Below, piece after piece: positions 37,460 through 49,962 of a stretch of 64,000 nt of DNA (position 1 is the first letter of the stretch; each line of letters begins with the position of its first letter). The position numbers and the translations under genes were made by a program. This DNA is from Fasciolopsis buskii. Lineage: Eukaryota > Platyhelminthes > Trematoda > Plagiorchiida > Fasciolidae. Location: NCBI GenBank assembly GCA_008360955.1, contig LUCM01000822.1, positions 772,955 through 836,954 on the forward strand. Reading direction: 5' to 3'. The notes under the pieces are model-generated. The model was not told where the DNA came from and made no database searches. It was given only the letters and a program-made list of their open reading frames with translations.

Positions 37460-39170
37460 ACTTCAGTGATTTGGGCATGCCAAGCTGTAACCAGAATCAT
37501 CCTAGCACAATGTTTATGCGCAGCCCGGCGGTGCTGACGAGGACAACTGAAAACCCTGCTGGATGTCGTTTTCGAAGGTGTAAATCAACTTCGTCTTCGT
37601 ATAGTGTTCGACACTCGCTAGTGGAAATTGAAGTGGGTCGAAATCTTCCACGAACTTGCTGCTAGACCCCAAGCATGAGCGGTTGATATTACAGACATAA
37701 AGTGAAGTAAGTAATCCACCAAGCCCTGACATGATACGGTATAAAAGACCATTTCGAAATAGTAAATCAACTTGAGAAAGTTTCGCTAACCACCCGGAAA
37801 GTTTTCTATCGATCTTCACTCGCTTTTCACATACGTTCCTCCCTAGGAGACAGTGTGGTTTCCTTTCTTTTCATTTTCTTCTTCATGATCCCTTGGATTA
37901 TTAGAAAGGACCCATCATCTGATGTACAGATAACACCTGGCTTCATTTTGAAGGGAACCTTTACAGACGAACCTCTATTGCAGCAGTGATTTTTATGTTA
38001 CCTGATGTGCTTTTGTGAATGACTGAAAAGAAAATGGACCACACATTGCCCCAGATAACTTTATACCACACAAAATGTTTATGATATCTTGATTTTCTTC
38101 AAAATTCAACGCTGTGATGCACCTTTTTAAACAATTCTATTCACCCGGATTTCTGCTTCATTTGAGGAATGACAGAATAACGGCTTACATTTTCTGCATA
38201 CCAGACTTATATGGATCAGACAAGACAACATAAACGTCTATCCACCTAAAAGCTACATGGAGTCAATAAACAGATTCCAAGTTTTGCGCAATATCGCATA
38301 AGCAAAGCTTGACGAGAACGCTCGATCATCCAGACAGAACTGGCTGTGCAATGGATACGCACAACGAGGGTAAGTTAGTCTGGGAAATACTGGAAAGAAA
38401 CTGAAGTCTATGGGCGAAAGAGGCTCCGAAGTGACCCGCCCCAATTAACATCAAGAAAGTTGATGTTTTTCAAAAGGCAATTCGAAGGCGACCATCGGCC
38501 TAGTGGCCTACGACGAAAACTCGTTTGCTTTGGTTAGGACCGCGTTCGTACACTTCCAATTGTTTCTATCGACTGGAAATATTACCCTTCATAATCTCGA
38601 ACGTAACCCTCTAGAAAAATGTGTCGTTCGTTACATTCCATTTTAATAGCAATTGTGTTGACATGTCAATTAGTCGGAAAAATCAAGAACCATGACAGTG
38701 TATGTCAAAGCATAATCCTAAATGATGGATGAGATGGATTACGTAGGGCGCAATTGATGATCTACCCAATCTTTTTGTTAAGGCCACTGTTACGCAATAT
38801 TATACCCCAGTGTGTCGCGAATTCTGTTTGTCAGATCATCTTATGTATAACCACAGGAAAGGTTAAATAGTGGACCCTAATATTACGACCTAATAAGTAA
38901 CTAAAAGATCCAAATATGTGTCAATATCTAACTGCTTCTGACGACTGGCATTTTCTCTACACATTTTAATCTTATCTATCTTATGTAAGCTCACGAAGAG
39001 CGTACGCATGGAAATAAAAACGGTTTCCCACCTGATAGAGATTGGATCCGTTACACCTCTATACGACAGGTGTTGGAACATTGGTACAACTTCTGTAGAC
39101 CCACGGTTTGTCTTTTCTGATCTGAAAGAGCATTCCACTCAGTCGACCGGTTAGTCCTATTGTTGCCTCT
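37460..39170. other. Intron 3 segment with no recognised feature
   Basis: Contains a 101-codon minus-strand frame at 37,514-37,819 (DRKLSGWLAKLSQVDLLFRN) that is vaguely retroelement-like but has no decisive motif. The rest shows nothing. Confidence 0.35.
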
Positions 39171-39179
39171 CACTGAAGC

Positions 39180-40130
39180 ATGGGCCAAAGAAGCTCATTT
39201 CACTTAACCAATCTCCACATGCGAACAGCCGAAGGTAAGTTCGTGCTTGCGACGACCTATTATCCGAGTTGATCACTAGAAGTGATGTTCGTCAAGGCTG
39301 TTCCCTTTTACTCTTTACTTCTAATTTTGCAACTGAGATGATTGCTTTCATATGGGAATAGTGCCATTGATATTTACTCAGACAGGAAGCTGTCTGATCT
39401 AGAATATACGGACGGTGTTACTGCTACTCGGTGAGGATCTAAGTACGTTGTAATATTTTCTGTATCTTCCGGACAATAGTGTAGGAATAGTTGGGATGCG
39501 TTTTGCACCCTTAAAGCACAAAATACTCTTCAAAACTGTATTGGTCCTAAGAAGTTCCTGCAGGATAAAAATTAGGCGAAGTAGACAAGTTTTGTTATTT
39601 GAACAGCTACATCTCATCTGATTGGTCGCACACTGAATGAAGTTTCGTCGCGTACACAGAAGACTAGCGTCAACCAATCTGAGACCTCTGTATTATCGAC
39701 TCCACGTCCCCTCTTACCTAAGAAGGATCCGGTTTTCATTTCAGTAGTAGAATGGGTCTTACCATATGGTTTAACGACATGGTCGTTGAGGGCAGGAGTG
39801 CAAAGACTGCCAGTGTTTCCAAACCATTTTTTCACGGTATTGCCAAAGTATGGTGGGAGGATTCCATTAGCAATGTTAAGGTTAGGCTTAAAATGCTGGG
39901 TCGCGGAACTCAGTCGACCGAAGAGGCACTGAATTTGAATAGATTAAGGTGATTTGGGAAAACGTTACATGTGCAGATCGATTCCAACCCTGTGTACTGT
40001 TCTCCGAGGCACGTAGTGGTTGGAAGATGTATCAAGGTAGTCATTCCAGGACGCGGCGAAAGAGTATGGAAGCACCGACCAATGGACTGCCTCGAGTAAG
40101 TGGATTTAAATTACCGGGCTGAGATTCATT
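39180..40130 (+). mobile_element. Decayed RTE-like retrotransposon fragment
   Basis: The plus strand retains, in broken frames, RT motif B (SDVRQGCSLLLFTSNF), motif C (KLSDLEYTDGVTATR, where YADD has become YTDG), the block LPYGLTTWSLRAG for LLYGSETWPLRAE, and RGTQSTEEALNLNRLR. The order matches the RT to C-terminal part of the element. Multiple stops. Lies antisense to tropomodulin in intron 3, just left of the large inverted repeat. Confidence 0.7.
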
Positions 40131-40440
40131 AGATTCCCCAACGCTTTGGTAGGAGACCTTAGGCAATGCGGCTGAATACCGCCGTGAGTGATGTTTTTGC
40201 ATTTGAAGTGTTTCTGTCTGTCTCCTGTCCGTCTTTTACGATCTCTAGGCCCTTCTTTCACCATTATTTGATATTGAGAGGTAGCAGTGGGAACTAGGGC
40301 ATGCCCATGCAAGATTGGAGACCATACAAACTCAACTACACCATCTATGCAGTATATAAGGTGTTTCCACAAGTGAACAAAAGCGATTCCATCAAATATT
40401 GTGGTTGGCGAAATCTACTTCGAAAAAGGACAAAATTCAC

Positions 40441-40652
40441 CTCAAATGAATTAGAGTTTTCAGCCGAACGTCACTACGGTTAGTTCTAAGCAGATGCTAT
40501 GGTCAATTAAGAAGATGCATTGCACCATATTGGAATACAAACGAACATGCATGTGCATGCGTGTGTATCTGTAAGGATATTATAGGGTTTCCCAATCATG
40601 GAGCGATTTGAGTGTGCACATCGGTTCACCTGTGATCATGTTGCTGGGCTTC
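40441..40652 (+). repeat. Left arm of large inverted repeat
   Basis: Pairs with 41,699-41,910. Inner end at 'tgctgggctt'. Confidence 0.9.
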
Positions 40653-41698
40653 GCAGACACATCGATCTGATACAAATACAGATATTCAGATACTATTTGT
40701 GGAATTGAAGGCAAGATCACAGGAAAGGGATACTTGCATTTAGATAGTTTCTGTAGGAAGATTAGGACCGCGGACGGTAGACGGTAATCTGGAAATTTTC
40801 CAACACCGATACTGAATTCCCCTACCCAGATCAGCTGACTTAACCAACCCCGTCAAATTAATCCTTATTGGCTGCATGGTTGGTCCGTTTGTTGTCCTGT
40901 TGATGAATGGGCCCCATGGCCCGCAAAAGGGAAGATACAAGGAAAAACCAGTAAAAATAAACAATGTGGTTGTCTGATAGATATGAACATCTCCAGGACA
41001 AGTAGGCGAACAGTTTCTTTCATCGGATGAGTGAAACACGCAAGGTGGGTTTCAGTGCGAATTCACTTCACGTGCTACCATGAGAAAGGTACTAAGCCTG
41101 TTGGAAATTTTGTAGTGTAAAAATTCCAGCAAAACAGGTATCTTCTGAAAATCCAGTCTAGTCGTAATTCCGCTATGCGACATTAAGTCCCGAGTTTCCA
41201 AACACAAATGCGTTCATATATGAGTGCGTTCCTGTGTGGGCGTTTGTGGATGTTACGGGGAATTCATAAGTCGGAAGTTACCCAGTACATTGAAATCGAT
41301 TACAGAATCCTAACTGATGCATCACCAGGTCGCGGATAATATGGCCATGAATAAGGCTCAGTGAACGACTGCCGCGAACGAGCAGTGGTATTCCCCTTAT
41401 GTGTTTTCCATCGTAACACGTCGAGATCTCGTGACTTTTCCTAATCTTAAGTTTCCTATGTTTTCTCGATATTACTTCGAAATCTACGAATCGATTCAGT
41501 TGCCGTAAACACAAGTCCTTACCGAGGACATAACAAGGATGTGTCCACTAGGAGGGAATAATCCCAACCGATCAGCGTTCAACTAGGCTGACATCCAAAT
41601 CCGAAGCGCTTTTAAGTCAATCAAATACATTCATCCAAACTGCCACTCAATCACCGCTGATACATTGCTGGATCGATGTCACAATTTAATTGTTTCCC

Positions 41699-41910
41699 AA
41701 GCCCAGCAACATGATCACAGGTGAACCGATGTGCACACTCAAATCGCTCCATGATTGGGAAACCCTATAATATCCTTACAGATACACACGCATGCACATG
41801 CATGTTCGTTTGTATTCCAATATGGTGCAATGCATCTTCTTGATTGACCATAGCATCTGCTTAGAACTAACCGAAGTGGCGTTCGGCTGAAAACTCTAAT
41901 CCATTTGAGG
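41699..41910 (-). repeat. Right arm of large inverted repeat
   Basis: Reverse complement of 40,441-40,652, starting 'aagcccagca'. Confidence 0.9.
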
Positions 41911-41924
41911 AAAATTTTGTTGAC

Positions 41925-43095
41925 CTACTATTGGCCATGGCTAAGAGGCCATCCTCCTAGATTTCTTTGTGCGACGTCTTGGGTTCAGATCTTTCTGCCG
42001 CAAATCACCGATCCCAATGACCGTCTCATTTTCATAATATCCCGAATATTTTCTGAAAATGTTATTTCGGTTTTTGCTCTTCAGAACTGCATTCGGCAGT
42101 TTACCTTCCAATCACTTCCCCTCGTTTTTCTCGTATTCAGTTGGTCAATCACCTTTAACAAGTCTTCGTCCCTAGGTGTCAGATTTCTTTAGACAAATCT
42201 TCTTTCATTTTTCAGACATGAAAGTTCTGGAACACTTCCTTTTTCTGTTCCCCACCAACCCTCAATTTCGCGCTTTTAAAAGCAATGACCCAACTGGATC
42301 TAACTTGGATATCCTCCCCACCCATCCTTCTTCAGTCTTTTGATCCCTCTTATCGTAAATCACCTTGTGTAATAAAAAAGGAAACGAATAGACTTTTAGG
42401 ACCATACAGAGATTGGAATTTCGACCATACGGTTCGTTGTGTCGGACTTTGCTTCCTGGCATTAAATAACACCAGCGAGACGAGAATCAATGGATAAACA
42501 GAACAAAGAGCTACCCATACGGACCCTAATCATCATAACACTTGGTTCTATTGGTGGCTGTGCGAAATAGACCGAAAATATTCGATAGTTTCACCAAAAC
42601 AGTTGAATAACAGATCTTGTTTTTGTTTGCAATCACCCGAACTTAGAAAAATGCTCAGCCCATCATCTCACGCCGTTAGTTAGCACCCATTTTTACTAAG
42701 TCCAGTGATTTCGTTACCTTTGGTCCCGGTAAATTTAGCTCAGGGAATTTTGTTTGACTGGTGAAGTTAAAATTGATGATAACATGTGACAGAACGAAAC
42801 TTTAAGTCATTCTGGTTTTCAGATTCCGCTGAGTCTCGATCAATTTCCACACGAAAACAGCAAATTCCTAATTACACAATGGATGACTTACATTAGAAGA
42901 GATAAACTCCTGATCAAATGACTGAGCTGTGAATTTTATTACCGAGTCTACGTGTGCGACAACCACACAAACCCTGCGTCTGTACGTGTTTGTGCTGTTG
43001 AGGAAATAGTTAAGATAAAAGGGCTGATAATCGCAGAATACATTCGAATAAACTCAACCCAAATTTCTAACACCGAAATTTTGTTATTTTATTAT
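41925..43095. other. Intron 3 segment with no recognised feature
   Basis: Short frames only, the longest 95 codons at 41,905-42,192, plus strand. No domain. Confidence 0.35.
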
Positions 43096-43104
43096 TATTA
43101 TTTA

Positions 43105-43255
43105 TTACAAGTTGATCCCTGGAAGGAAGATGCCAAGGTCAACTGTAAGCGGGGAGCGGCAACCACGACCCGGAAACTTGGAGTACCTGAAACCCACATA
43201 AGATTTTAATGGGTCAGGTGTGGCATCGAGCCGGACGACAGCGAACGTGAAAAGT
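43105..43255 (-). repeat. tRNA-derived SINE, body fragment
   Basis: Plus-strand landmarks 'aacttggagtacctgaaacc', 'cataagattttaatgggtca' and 'ggtgtggcatcgagcc' match the SINE body. The head is missing. Minus-strand orientation. Confidence 0.5.
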
Positions 43256-43259
43256 GCAG

Positions 43260-45110
43260 TTCCGCTATACCGATTCTTCACAATCGGCGCGAAGCTATTC
43301 ACCGTATCCGAAAAAGTCTGAAATAGAATCACTAACTTCTTATCCACCACCGAGTAGCCATTTTACTTTCCCTCCATTTTAACGACTGTTTCGATTTTAT
43401 CATTGCGAAAGCGATAATGTGATTCCCGTCCAGTTAATCTCTCAGTTTCAGTCTCGCAAGAGATTGCCCAATCCCATACATTAATTTCCAACAAAAATAA
43501 ACATCTATACTTTCCCAAGCCACAGCAGCCGAATTGTAACATAATCGCAATTTCGTATTTCGTTTTTCTATTAGCCAACAGTTTTTCTCGCCCTGAAAGA
43601 TAGATCAATCCTACTTGAATTCATCTACCCGCGGTCTGAGCGGATCATGACGGAAAAATAGTGCGAAAAAATCAATGGATCGTCGCTTGATTTGAGACCC
43701 ATATTCCCACTGACACAAGAGATGACAAACAACGCTCCCAAAACAGCAGGAACACCGAGAATTCGGTTAAGAGTTTAATTCATCCGGTAGTAGAGCTAGC
43801 AAAGCAAATCAGTCGCACATCAAATCAATTGAGCAACACGTCGGCTTGGCGAATGTTGCCATGTCAGTATTTGCATAACCGAAACCCGACTAGCGTGCAG
43901 ATCAAAATGGAAAGTCGGAATTTTAACTTAACAGAATTCGCTATTTGAGACACTTGGAAATGTAAACTCATTGTACGTGATGTAGGTGCACGTGACTAAC
44001 AAAGCAGAAGGGCAGTGATACCGTGTGCGATCACAGCGGATTACAAAACACGTTATCATTAGTGAATATCGGGGCGAACATAATCCGAAAACATCAGGCG
44101 AGCAGAAGAGTGTCAGAGACGAACAACCTTGACCTGTTCGCTTAGTGCACCCTGATCCCAGGGTACCATAGCTGATTGGTTTAACTGAGAAACATCATCC
44201 GTCCGCTAATTGTGTCGATGGCAAGCCATAAGCGAAGGAGGAAAACACGGATCGTGTTTGTGCATGGTCAACCGGGGGACACGCGCCAGACGCGAACAAA
44301 TAGATGTGTGAGTGTGTGTGTGCGTGTGTACCGCTGTCACGGCCGCCTGTGCGTGTGTGCATGCGTATGATGTTAAGATTGCAAATCGTTCGACTATCCT
44401 GGTGCGTTTCAATTCACGTGATCCGAGGGTAAGATATGGACAAGGTACCGGTCGATATGAATCTGGTCAATGAGAATCGATCAGTCGAAAAAATAACTTG
44501 GCCAAACTGGGTGCGATGGGCTGTAGAAGTCATTAAGATTGTGCAACAAAATTCACACACGAAGGTCAACTGGGTGCCCAGGTTTATTGTGCATTCGCCG
44601 GTGCATGAATGATACCGTTGATGTGTAACAGCAGTGGACCAACCGATTGGCGTTGTCCTTGTGATTCAGAATCATTACATTGGGACAATTGAATACGATG
44701 AGAGGATACATTTACTCCTGAAGAAGAGGAATGGCAATCAGTTTTACAGTCATCAACCGTAATAATCAGCCCGGAATTACGGTAGCTTGGCCCATTGATC
44801 AAGGACCGGTGGTACGGATAGCCCGTGTCCCTGATAAACAAATCACTCTTGCTTGATCCTACGATGGACTTTTCACCAAGTTCCTTGCTTCAGATGGCGC
44901 GCAACAAACACTAACTGTTCGATGCCACCACAAGTGTGACCTAGGCAGAGCTCCCAACATGTAGCACAAATAACGGTACTGGACAATTACAGTGGAGATG
45001 CCGTTACATAAGTATATGATTATTATACTGCTGCTGAGTGAAGATATGGGCAGCCAGTTATCCTTCTGAAAAAGCAACGTATTTGCGAATTTTGAACTCA
45101 TCATCATCGC
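43260..45110. other. Intron 3 segment with no recognised feature
   Basis: A GT-rich tract near 44,305-44,330 and short open frames only. No transposon motif or exon seen. Confidence 0.35.
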
Positions 45111-45114
45111 ATGC

Positions 45115-45240
45115 GTACAGCACCAATGGAATGGGTATAGCTCGCAGCCTCCATCATGGGGACAGAAGCGGTAATCATGTCTCCGCAAATTTGGATGGAG
45201 TGTAGAACCATATCATGTCAGGCCGGGTCGCAAGCAATGC
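45115..45240 (-). repeat. tRNA-derived SINE, body fragment
   Basis: Plus-strand 'caatggaatgggtatag', 'atttggatggagtgtagaac' and 'catatcatgtcaggccggg' match the SINE body of the 32.46-kb copy. Diverged, no promoter boxes, minus orientation. Confidence 0.45.
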
Positions 45241-45299
45241 ATTTCTAACTACTATTGGATAATTGAAGGTTAGAGAAGCAGAGATGGTAAGGATTAATT

Positions 45300-46930
45300 T
45301 TTATTATCACCGAGATTGTAAATATTTTAAATCCCCCCCCGGAATGCACAAGAACTGTATACCAATGGCAGCACTGCAAAGACGACGAGCAGTGATCTAG
45401 ATTAATCAACCCCACCAAGCAGTCAATTGTTGTTGCAGTTGTTCCTCAAGAAGGGGTACACTGTCAGCAAACCATCCGTCGTCCCTCCATCTCAGAGCGA
45501 AAACCGTTTATTCTCGAAAGAGGACCATCAGTCGTAAGATCCAAATATGGACCGGGATAGTGCTTCTTCCGGGGGCGTGTGATCGCTTTTCGGTAACACG
45601 AGATGCGGAGAAACAACGCTCTTTTATTGCTACCGTTATATCCTATTGAGATTCAGTGGTCGTCTATAGGTTCTATCACCAAAAATGGTAATCTTCAGTT
45701 TCTTTTGGCTCTAGTCGGAATAATTAGGACAATCGGCCACAGAAATCTGTTTTTACCAATAAAAAGTGTGTTATATTTCCAGGATGGATGGGCACATCTA
45801 AGTTTTTGTGAAAGTAACGACTTTCAGTGGTAACCTTCATTGGTTACCGTTCAGTCTTATTGCACTGTATTGCATTGTACAGACTTTTGCGCACGAAAAA
45901 TAATGTCACATTTCAGTCAAAAAACGTGAGGACAAAAAAGGAAAAAATATACACATCACATTGTAAAGATGTAAAAAAAACTCATCGAGGAATAATCAGA
46001 GCACATTATGATAGGTTGTTCAGGAATTCCACCAAAACACAGTCACGGTTTGTCAGAATGCGTGCTAAATATGGGACAGTGGAGTTCCCCATAGATATTG
46101 ATTCTAGAGGATATGGAGCGAAAAGTGGATCGTGTTAAAATGTGGGAGCGGCAAAGCCAAAGCCGCTTTGTCCTGAAACCAAACGCTCGAGTCAAGCTTG
46201 TTCGGTCTTGGTCTGTTCTTCGATTCTTAGGAGGATGTTTGGTCGGCGTCGGCATCCCCACAATTCAATCGGTTTCCCACACTGTATCATTGTAATCTCA
46301 CAACAACCGTACATCATATGACGGTGTGACTGTATTGTCAGAAGCTGCTGACAAACTGGAACCGCACGTGTTTCGTTTTCATATCAACAGCACAGTATAT
46401 CAGTCAGATCAATTTGGCTGAAGGACTAACGAAAACTAATTGTGAATTAGATAAGGCGAGATTAAATAACCTGAGTTCTGTTGCCCTCTAATTCTGAAGA
46501 TAAGATCCCAGAATGGCGACTGCATGCTTTGTAACTAAAAAGATGTGTGAAAACAAGCAATCGAACTTAGGATACATGAGCCCCACTGATTTGCCATCAC
46601 GATGTATCCCAGGACTAGGAATGAACGACGAACCAGAATAGGTAAGCTGGAAGACTCGAAAAATCTGGGCGCTAATTGGTTGGTTCGTTGATTCCCTGGT
46701 TGCTTGACTGGCTGAATCTAGATGTTGAAAAGTATGACCAAGCGCACGATGACGGGGTTGAGGAAACCGAGTTTAGGCTATGCGAACCCAAACACCGAAA
46801 AGCAGCAGCCAAAGGGTAAGCAAGGAAAAACAAACCTAAAAGGCTACAACATCATCAGAGATGAAAATGAGCCTGATTTGAGGTGGTACAGAGAGTGAAG
46901 CAACAAAAAACCAAGCGCAAACATGATTTT
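45300..46930. other. Intron 3 distal segment with no recognised feature
   Basis: Contains a C8 run near 45,335 and open frames up to 103 codons with no domain. It ends at the tropomodulin exon 3 donor. Confidence 0.35.
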
Positions 46931-46933
46931 TAC

Positions 46934-47128
46934 CTCTACATCTGTGGTGTTAGGTGGTTCATTTGGAACCGGTTTTGGGCGTTCGGCTTTGGCGATACCG
47001 GAGAAGCCACCACTTTCCAATTTCCGATTTTCCATACTGGCGTGATATTGAACTTGATTAAGCATACCCGTAAAACCGAGCACTGCGGCCAAGTCGACTA
47101 GCTCATCTTCGGTAGCTTTTGATAATGC
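46934..47128 (-). CDS. TMOD: Tropomodulin, coding exon 3
   Basis: Encodes residues 127-191, phase 0 at both ends (195 nt). The acceptor is TTACAG|GCATTA and the donor GATGTAGAG|GTAAAA. It contains ATEDELVDLAAVLGFTGML, equivalent to the second tropomyosin-binding site ASDAELCDIAAILGMHTLM of Tmod1, and then KPVPNEPPNTTDVE, matching KPVPDEEPNSTDVE at the entry to the leucine-rich repeat domain. It follows exon 2 without gap when compared with the family. Confidence 0.95.
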
Positions 47129-47566
47129 CTGTAAATGAAGAGAGGGGACAAAAGTGCGCATGTCCATGAAATACGTGCGGAGTTGGATATTTGCTTCACG
47201 TTTGCTGTGAAAAAACGAGCAAATAGGTGAGAAACAAAAGCTTGCACACTATTTATGCCGAATGTAAAAATAAGCAAGTCCAAGTTGTCAACTCTTACGT
47301 TTGTGGAACCATTTCCAACTGCATTCGCCTTTTTTGTCGTCTTTCTACTAGGTTCAGACGAGCATTTTTAAATGCATCAGACAACTTGTTGTGACCTCCA
47401 ACGTTCAGTTGTTGGTTCATCACCAGTCATCACTGTCACCATCTTTTGCCTCAATGTAGATAGTTTGTATTTCGGTCCTTGTAATCGATTCTACCTATTT
47501 CATCTCGGCTTCCTAAAGAACAACTAAACACTCAAGTGCACTTCTGATTGTCACATTTTCATCGTT

Positions 47567-48088
47567 CTAGCCGTGCTCCGTGTGTTCACCGTGAGTGACT
47601 CGAAATGGAATTCCTGTGAACAACAGCAGTAGACAATTCCAGAATCGGTGGGCAGCCAGCAACCTTAATGTAGTAGCCACATAGTAAGCATTTGGCGACA
47701 TGCGGTGATGACCCTCGCCGAGAACGAACGGTGCGAAGGAGCACACAGCGGACCACACCTCAAAGCCCGCAGTCGTGATCACGTCCATCCCGATATTCGC
47801 TATCCCCCCATCCACATCAACGCAGATAGCTATCAAATAACCGAAAGGCTTACTATCAGTTGCCCGATTGGTCCACGTACCCAAGCCGTGTGAGCGTGTG
47901 CACATACTTGGCACATTCGAGCCGGTAGGACACGACAATCCTCGTCCTCCGAGCAGTAAATGCGCATAACAATTATCCCACTTTCCATTGATCCATCTGC
48001 TGCCATTCCTCCATAGCATAATTAATAACGTTACCCACAAAAAGATTTTATGCCTTACGCCATTTCGTGGAATGTAGTATGACCGCAA
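47567..48088 (-). CDS. Unassigned open frame, 173 codons, inside intron 2
   Basis: The longest uninterrupted frame in the window outside the recognised retroelement and tropomodulin pieces, apart from comparable transposon ORFs. Same strand as tropomodulin, wholly inside its intron 2. The translation is rich in Gly, Cys, Trp and Leu (for example WVTLLIMLWRNGSRWINGKW, LLLGGRGLSCPTGSNVPSMC, RFWNCLLLLFTGIPF) with hydrophobic stretches at both ends. No motif matches a family I know. The plus strand over the same interval has a shorter frame. It may be chance, an unrecognised transposon or a nested gene. Confidence 0.2.
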   Translation of the reverse strand: MRSYYIPRNGVRHKIFLWVTLLIMLWRNGSRWINGKWDNCYAHLLLGGRGLSCPTGSNVPSMCTRSHGLGTWTNRATDSKPFGYLIAICVDVDGGIANIGMDVITTAGFEVWSAVCSFAPFVLGEGHHRMSPNAYYVATTLRLLAAHRFWNCLLLLFTGIPFRVTHGEHTEHG

Positions 48089-48609
48089 GGTATTTGAGTG
48101 GATGGAACTGAGTTAACATCAAATAATAATGTTCAACAGCCTAGTCACTCCGACATGTGAGACGCATGCCCACAAATGAATTGGACGCGCAACAAGCAAA
48201 TGAGTTGGAACGACCCGTGTACGTCAGTGTAAAATTGTATGGAAACAATGACTACTAACCAAGTAGGGTTCACCTGTGTCACGTGCATCGTGACATTCAG
48301 CTTATTTTTTCGGAACAATATGACAGTGAGAACATTAAGTCCTTGAAATTACCTTATTCCTGCCTCTAAAAGCCTAGTCAACAAACTACCTGTCAAAAAC
48401 AAGAAACTCTATACCTGGACTAGCTTTCAGCTCAAGGTAGTTTTTACAACTATTAACCTTGCAATAACGTATTCTGGTTTTAGTTGTTACCCCACAACAC
48501 TATCTGCTAAAAAAAAGAGAAACAGTGGAAGACCGACTAGAAAATAATAAGTCGAGCAACTATACAGAAGAGGAAAGATTTTCACTACAAGGAGACCACC
48601 GATTTTAGA

Positions 48610-49400
48610 ACATGCGGACACTGTTGTTTATTTCAGTGAGGGCCCATGTGCATTGCGAGTAGTTCTTGATCATGTGGACGTTTTGGGTGCACTTTGTGCC
48701 TGCACAGTGTAAAATGGTGCAGGATTGGAGTGGCTCGAAGTCAAACCTTGCTTTTTTAAGAGAATAATTAGGCAAAGTGGACAGGTTCAATTACTCAAGT
48801 CATTGCATCTCAACAGATGGTCATACATCAGAGGAAGTGTCTTCGGGCGCACAGAAAGCTCGACTGGTTTTCATTAATTTCAGGCACCTACGGCATGGAC
48901 GAGACAGCCGGCTGTCGATCAAAGGTCCAGTAAACGCAGAAGCCGTGAGGTCGGTATTGCTATACACCTCAAAAACATGGTCGTTGAGAGCAGATACGTG
49001 AAGACTTTCGGTGTTTCATCACCGTCATCTTCGCAATATTGAGAGGACATGGCGGGGGAATTTTTCAAGTAACTTGAAGTTTGGGTTTAAGGTACTAGTC
49101 CCAAAGATTCAATCTTTTAAAGAATCAGAGTCCGAGTAGCTTAATCTGGTCGGGGCATGCTTCGCACAACCCCACAGAATGACTGCCTCGCTGTACACTG
49201 CTCAGTGGGCAGGCAGTAGTTAGGTGGGTAAAAGTGATCAGTCTATTAGACAGCCAAAAGGCATGAACACCTCAATCGGTAGACCGGCCCGTGTGAGTCC
49301 AGCTAGACTATAGCGTTGGGATCCACGATGACCTCTCACGCGATGGCTGGAGACAATGACTGACATGGTCCAATGCCGCAGTTATTGACGTTCTTACATT
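48610..49400 (+). mobile_element. Decayed RTE-like retrotransposon 3' fragment
   Basis: The plus strand in tropomodulin intron 2 reads VDRFNYSSHCISTDGHTSEE, then VNAEAVRSVLLYTSKTWSLR and RLSVFHHRHLRNI. These correspond to the VDRFxYLGSxxSxxG, VYNAAVRSVLLYGSETWPLR and RLSVFDHRCLRSI blocks of RTE-like C-termini, with substitutions and stops. Same family as 39.2-40.1 kb. Antisense to the host gene. Confidence 0.7.
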
Positions 49401-49793
49401 CAAAATCATTTCCCTTCCACATGGTTTCGCAACTTATTACGCCTGTAAGACGAAAACTGGCCACGTCCTCGATACTGCCGCTGCGTATTCTTGGCTGCCT
49501 ATGAGCTTATTTTGATCCTTTTTCAAGACTAACCACCAAAATAGCGTTAGTTTTCATATCCGTAAACTGGGAACCTGGCGGGTGGTACGCAGTTTTGCTT
49601 TCGCGTATACCAGACACTAACAACATTTTCGACACCACAGGTGCAAGTAGTCATACTTAAAATCTGTTATAAATTTAAGCTGCTTATGTATTCCTTACAC
49701 CTTCATGCTAGTTTGCTGGGGGAGGCTCATTTCTCGCCAGCAGAATAGACGATAACGAAAAATGAATTGTTGAGGTAGCTAAAGCTTGCTTAC

Positions 49794-49962
49794 TTCATTC
49801 ACATCGTCGTCGAATTCGACATCAAATCCCATGTCGGATAATTCCTTTTGTGATACCTGAACTTCTACCTTCTTTGGGACGAAGACTTTGCCACGAATCT
49901 TCTTTTCATATGGAACCGCCTCTTCCCAGTCTTTCTCCGCTTTGGCCTTTTCTATGAGATAC
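49794..49962 (-). CDS. TMOD: Tropomodulin, coding exon 2
   Basis: Encodes residues 70 (completed) to 126. The acceptor is TTCCAG|G; its first base completes the Arg codon split from exon 1, giving EKLLR-YLIEKAKAEKDWEEA. Then VPYEKKIRGKVFVPKK matches the vertebrate VPYTGEKRGKVWVPKQ segment between the first actin-binding and second tropomyosin-binding sites. It ends in an acidic stretch (FDVEFDDDVNE). The donor is GAA|GTAAGC, phase 0. Exon length is 169 nt. The gap between exons 1 and 2 is mostly a family A retrotransposon. Confidence 0.93.

Larger units (their letters stand above)
40430..41920. mobile_element. Large inverted-repeat element (long-TIR transposon or foldback candidate)
   Basis: 40,441-40,652 is the reverse complement of 41,699-41,910, with four mismatches seen in 212 positions (about 98%). 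Weaker similarity extends outward to 40,430 and 41,920. The arms enclose ~1,046 bp of DNA with no open frame over ~100 codons and no recognised domain. The arms begin 'acaaaatt' at both outer ends. No convincing target duplication is visible in the immediate flanks. It could be a non-autonomous DNA transposon with long TIRs, a foldback element, or an inverted segmental duplication. Confidence 0.75.
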
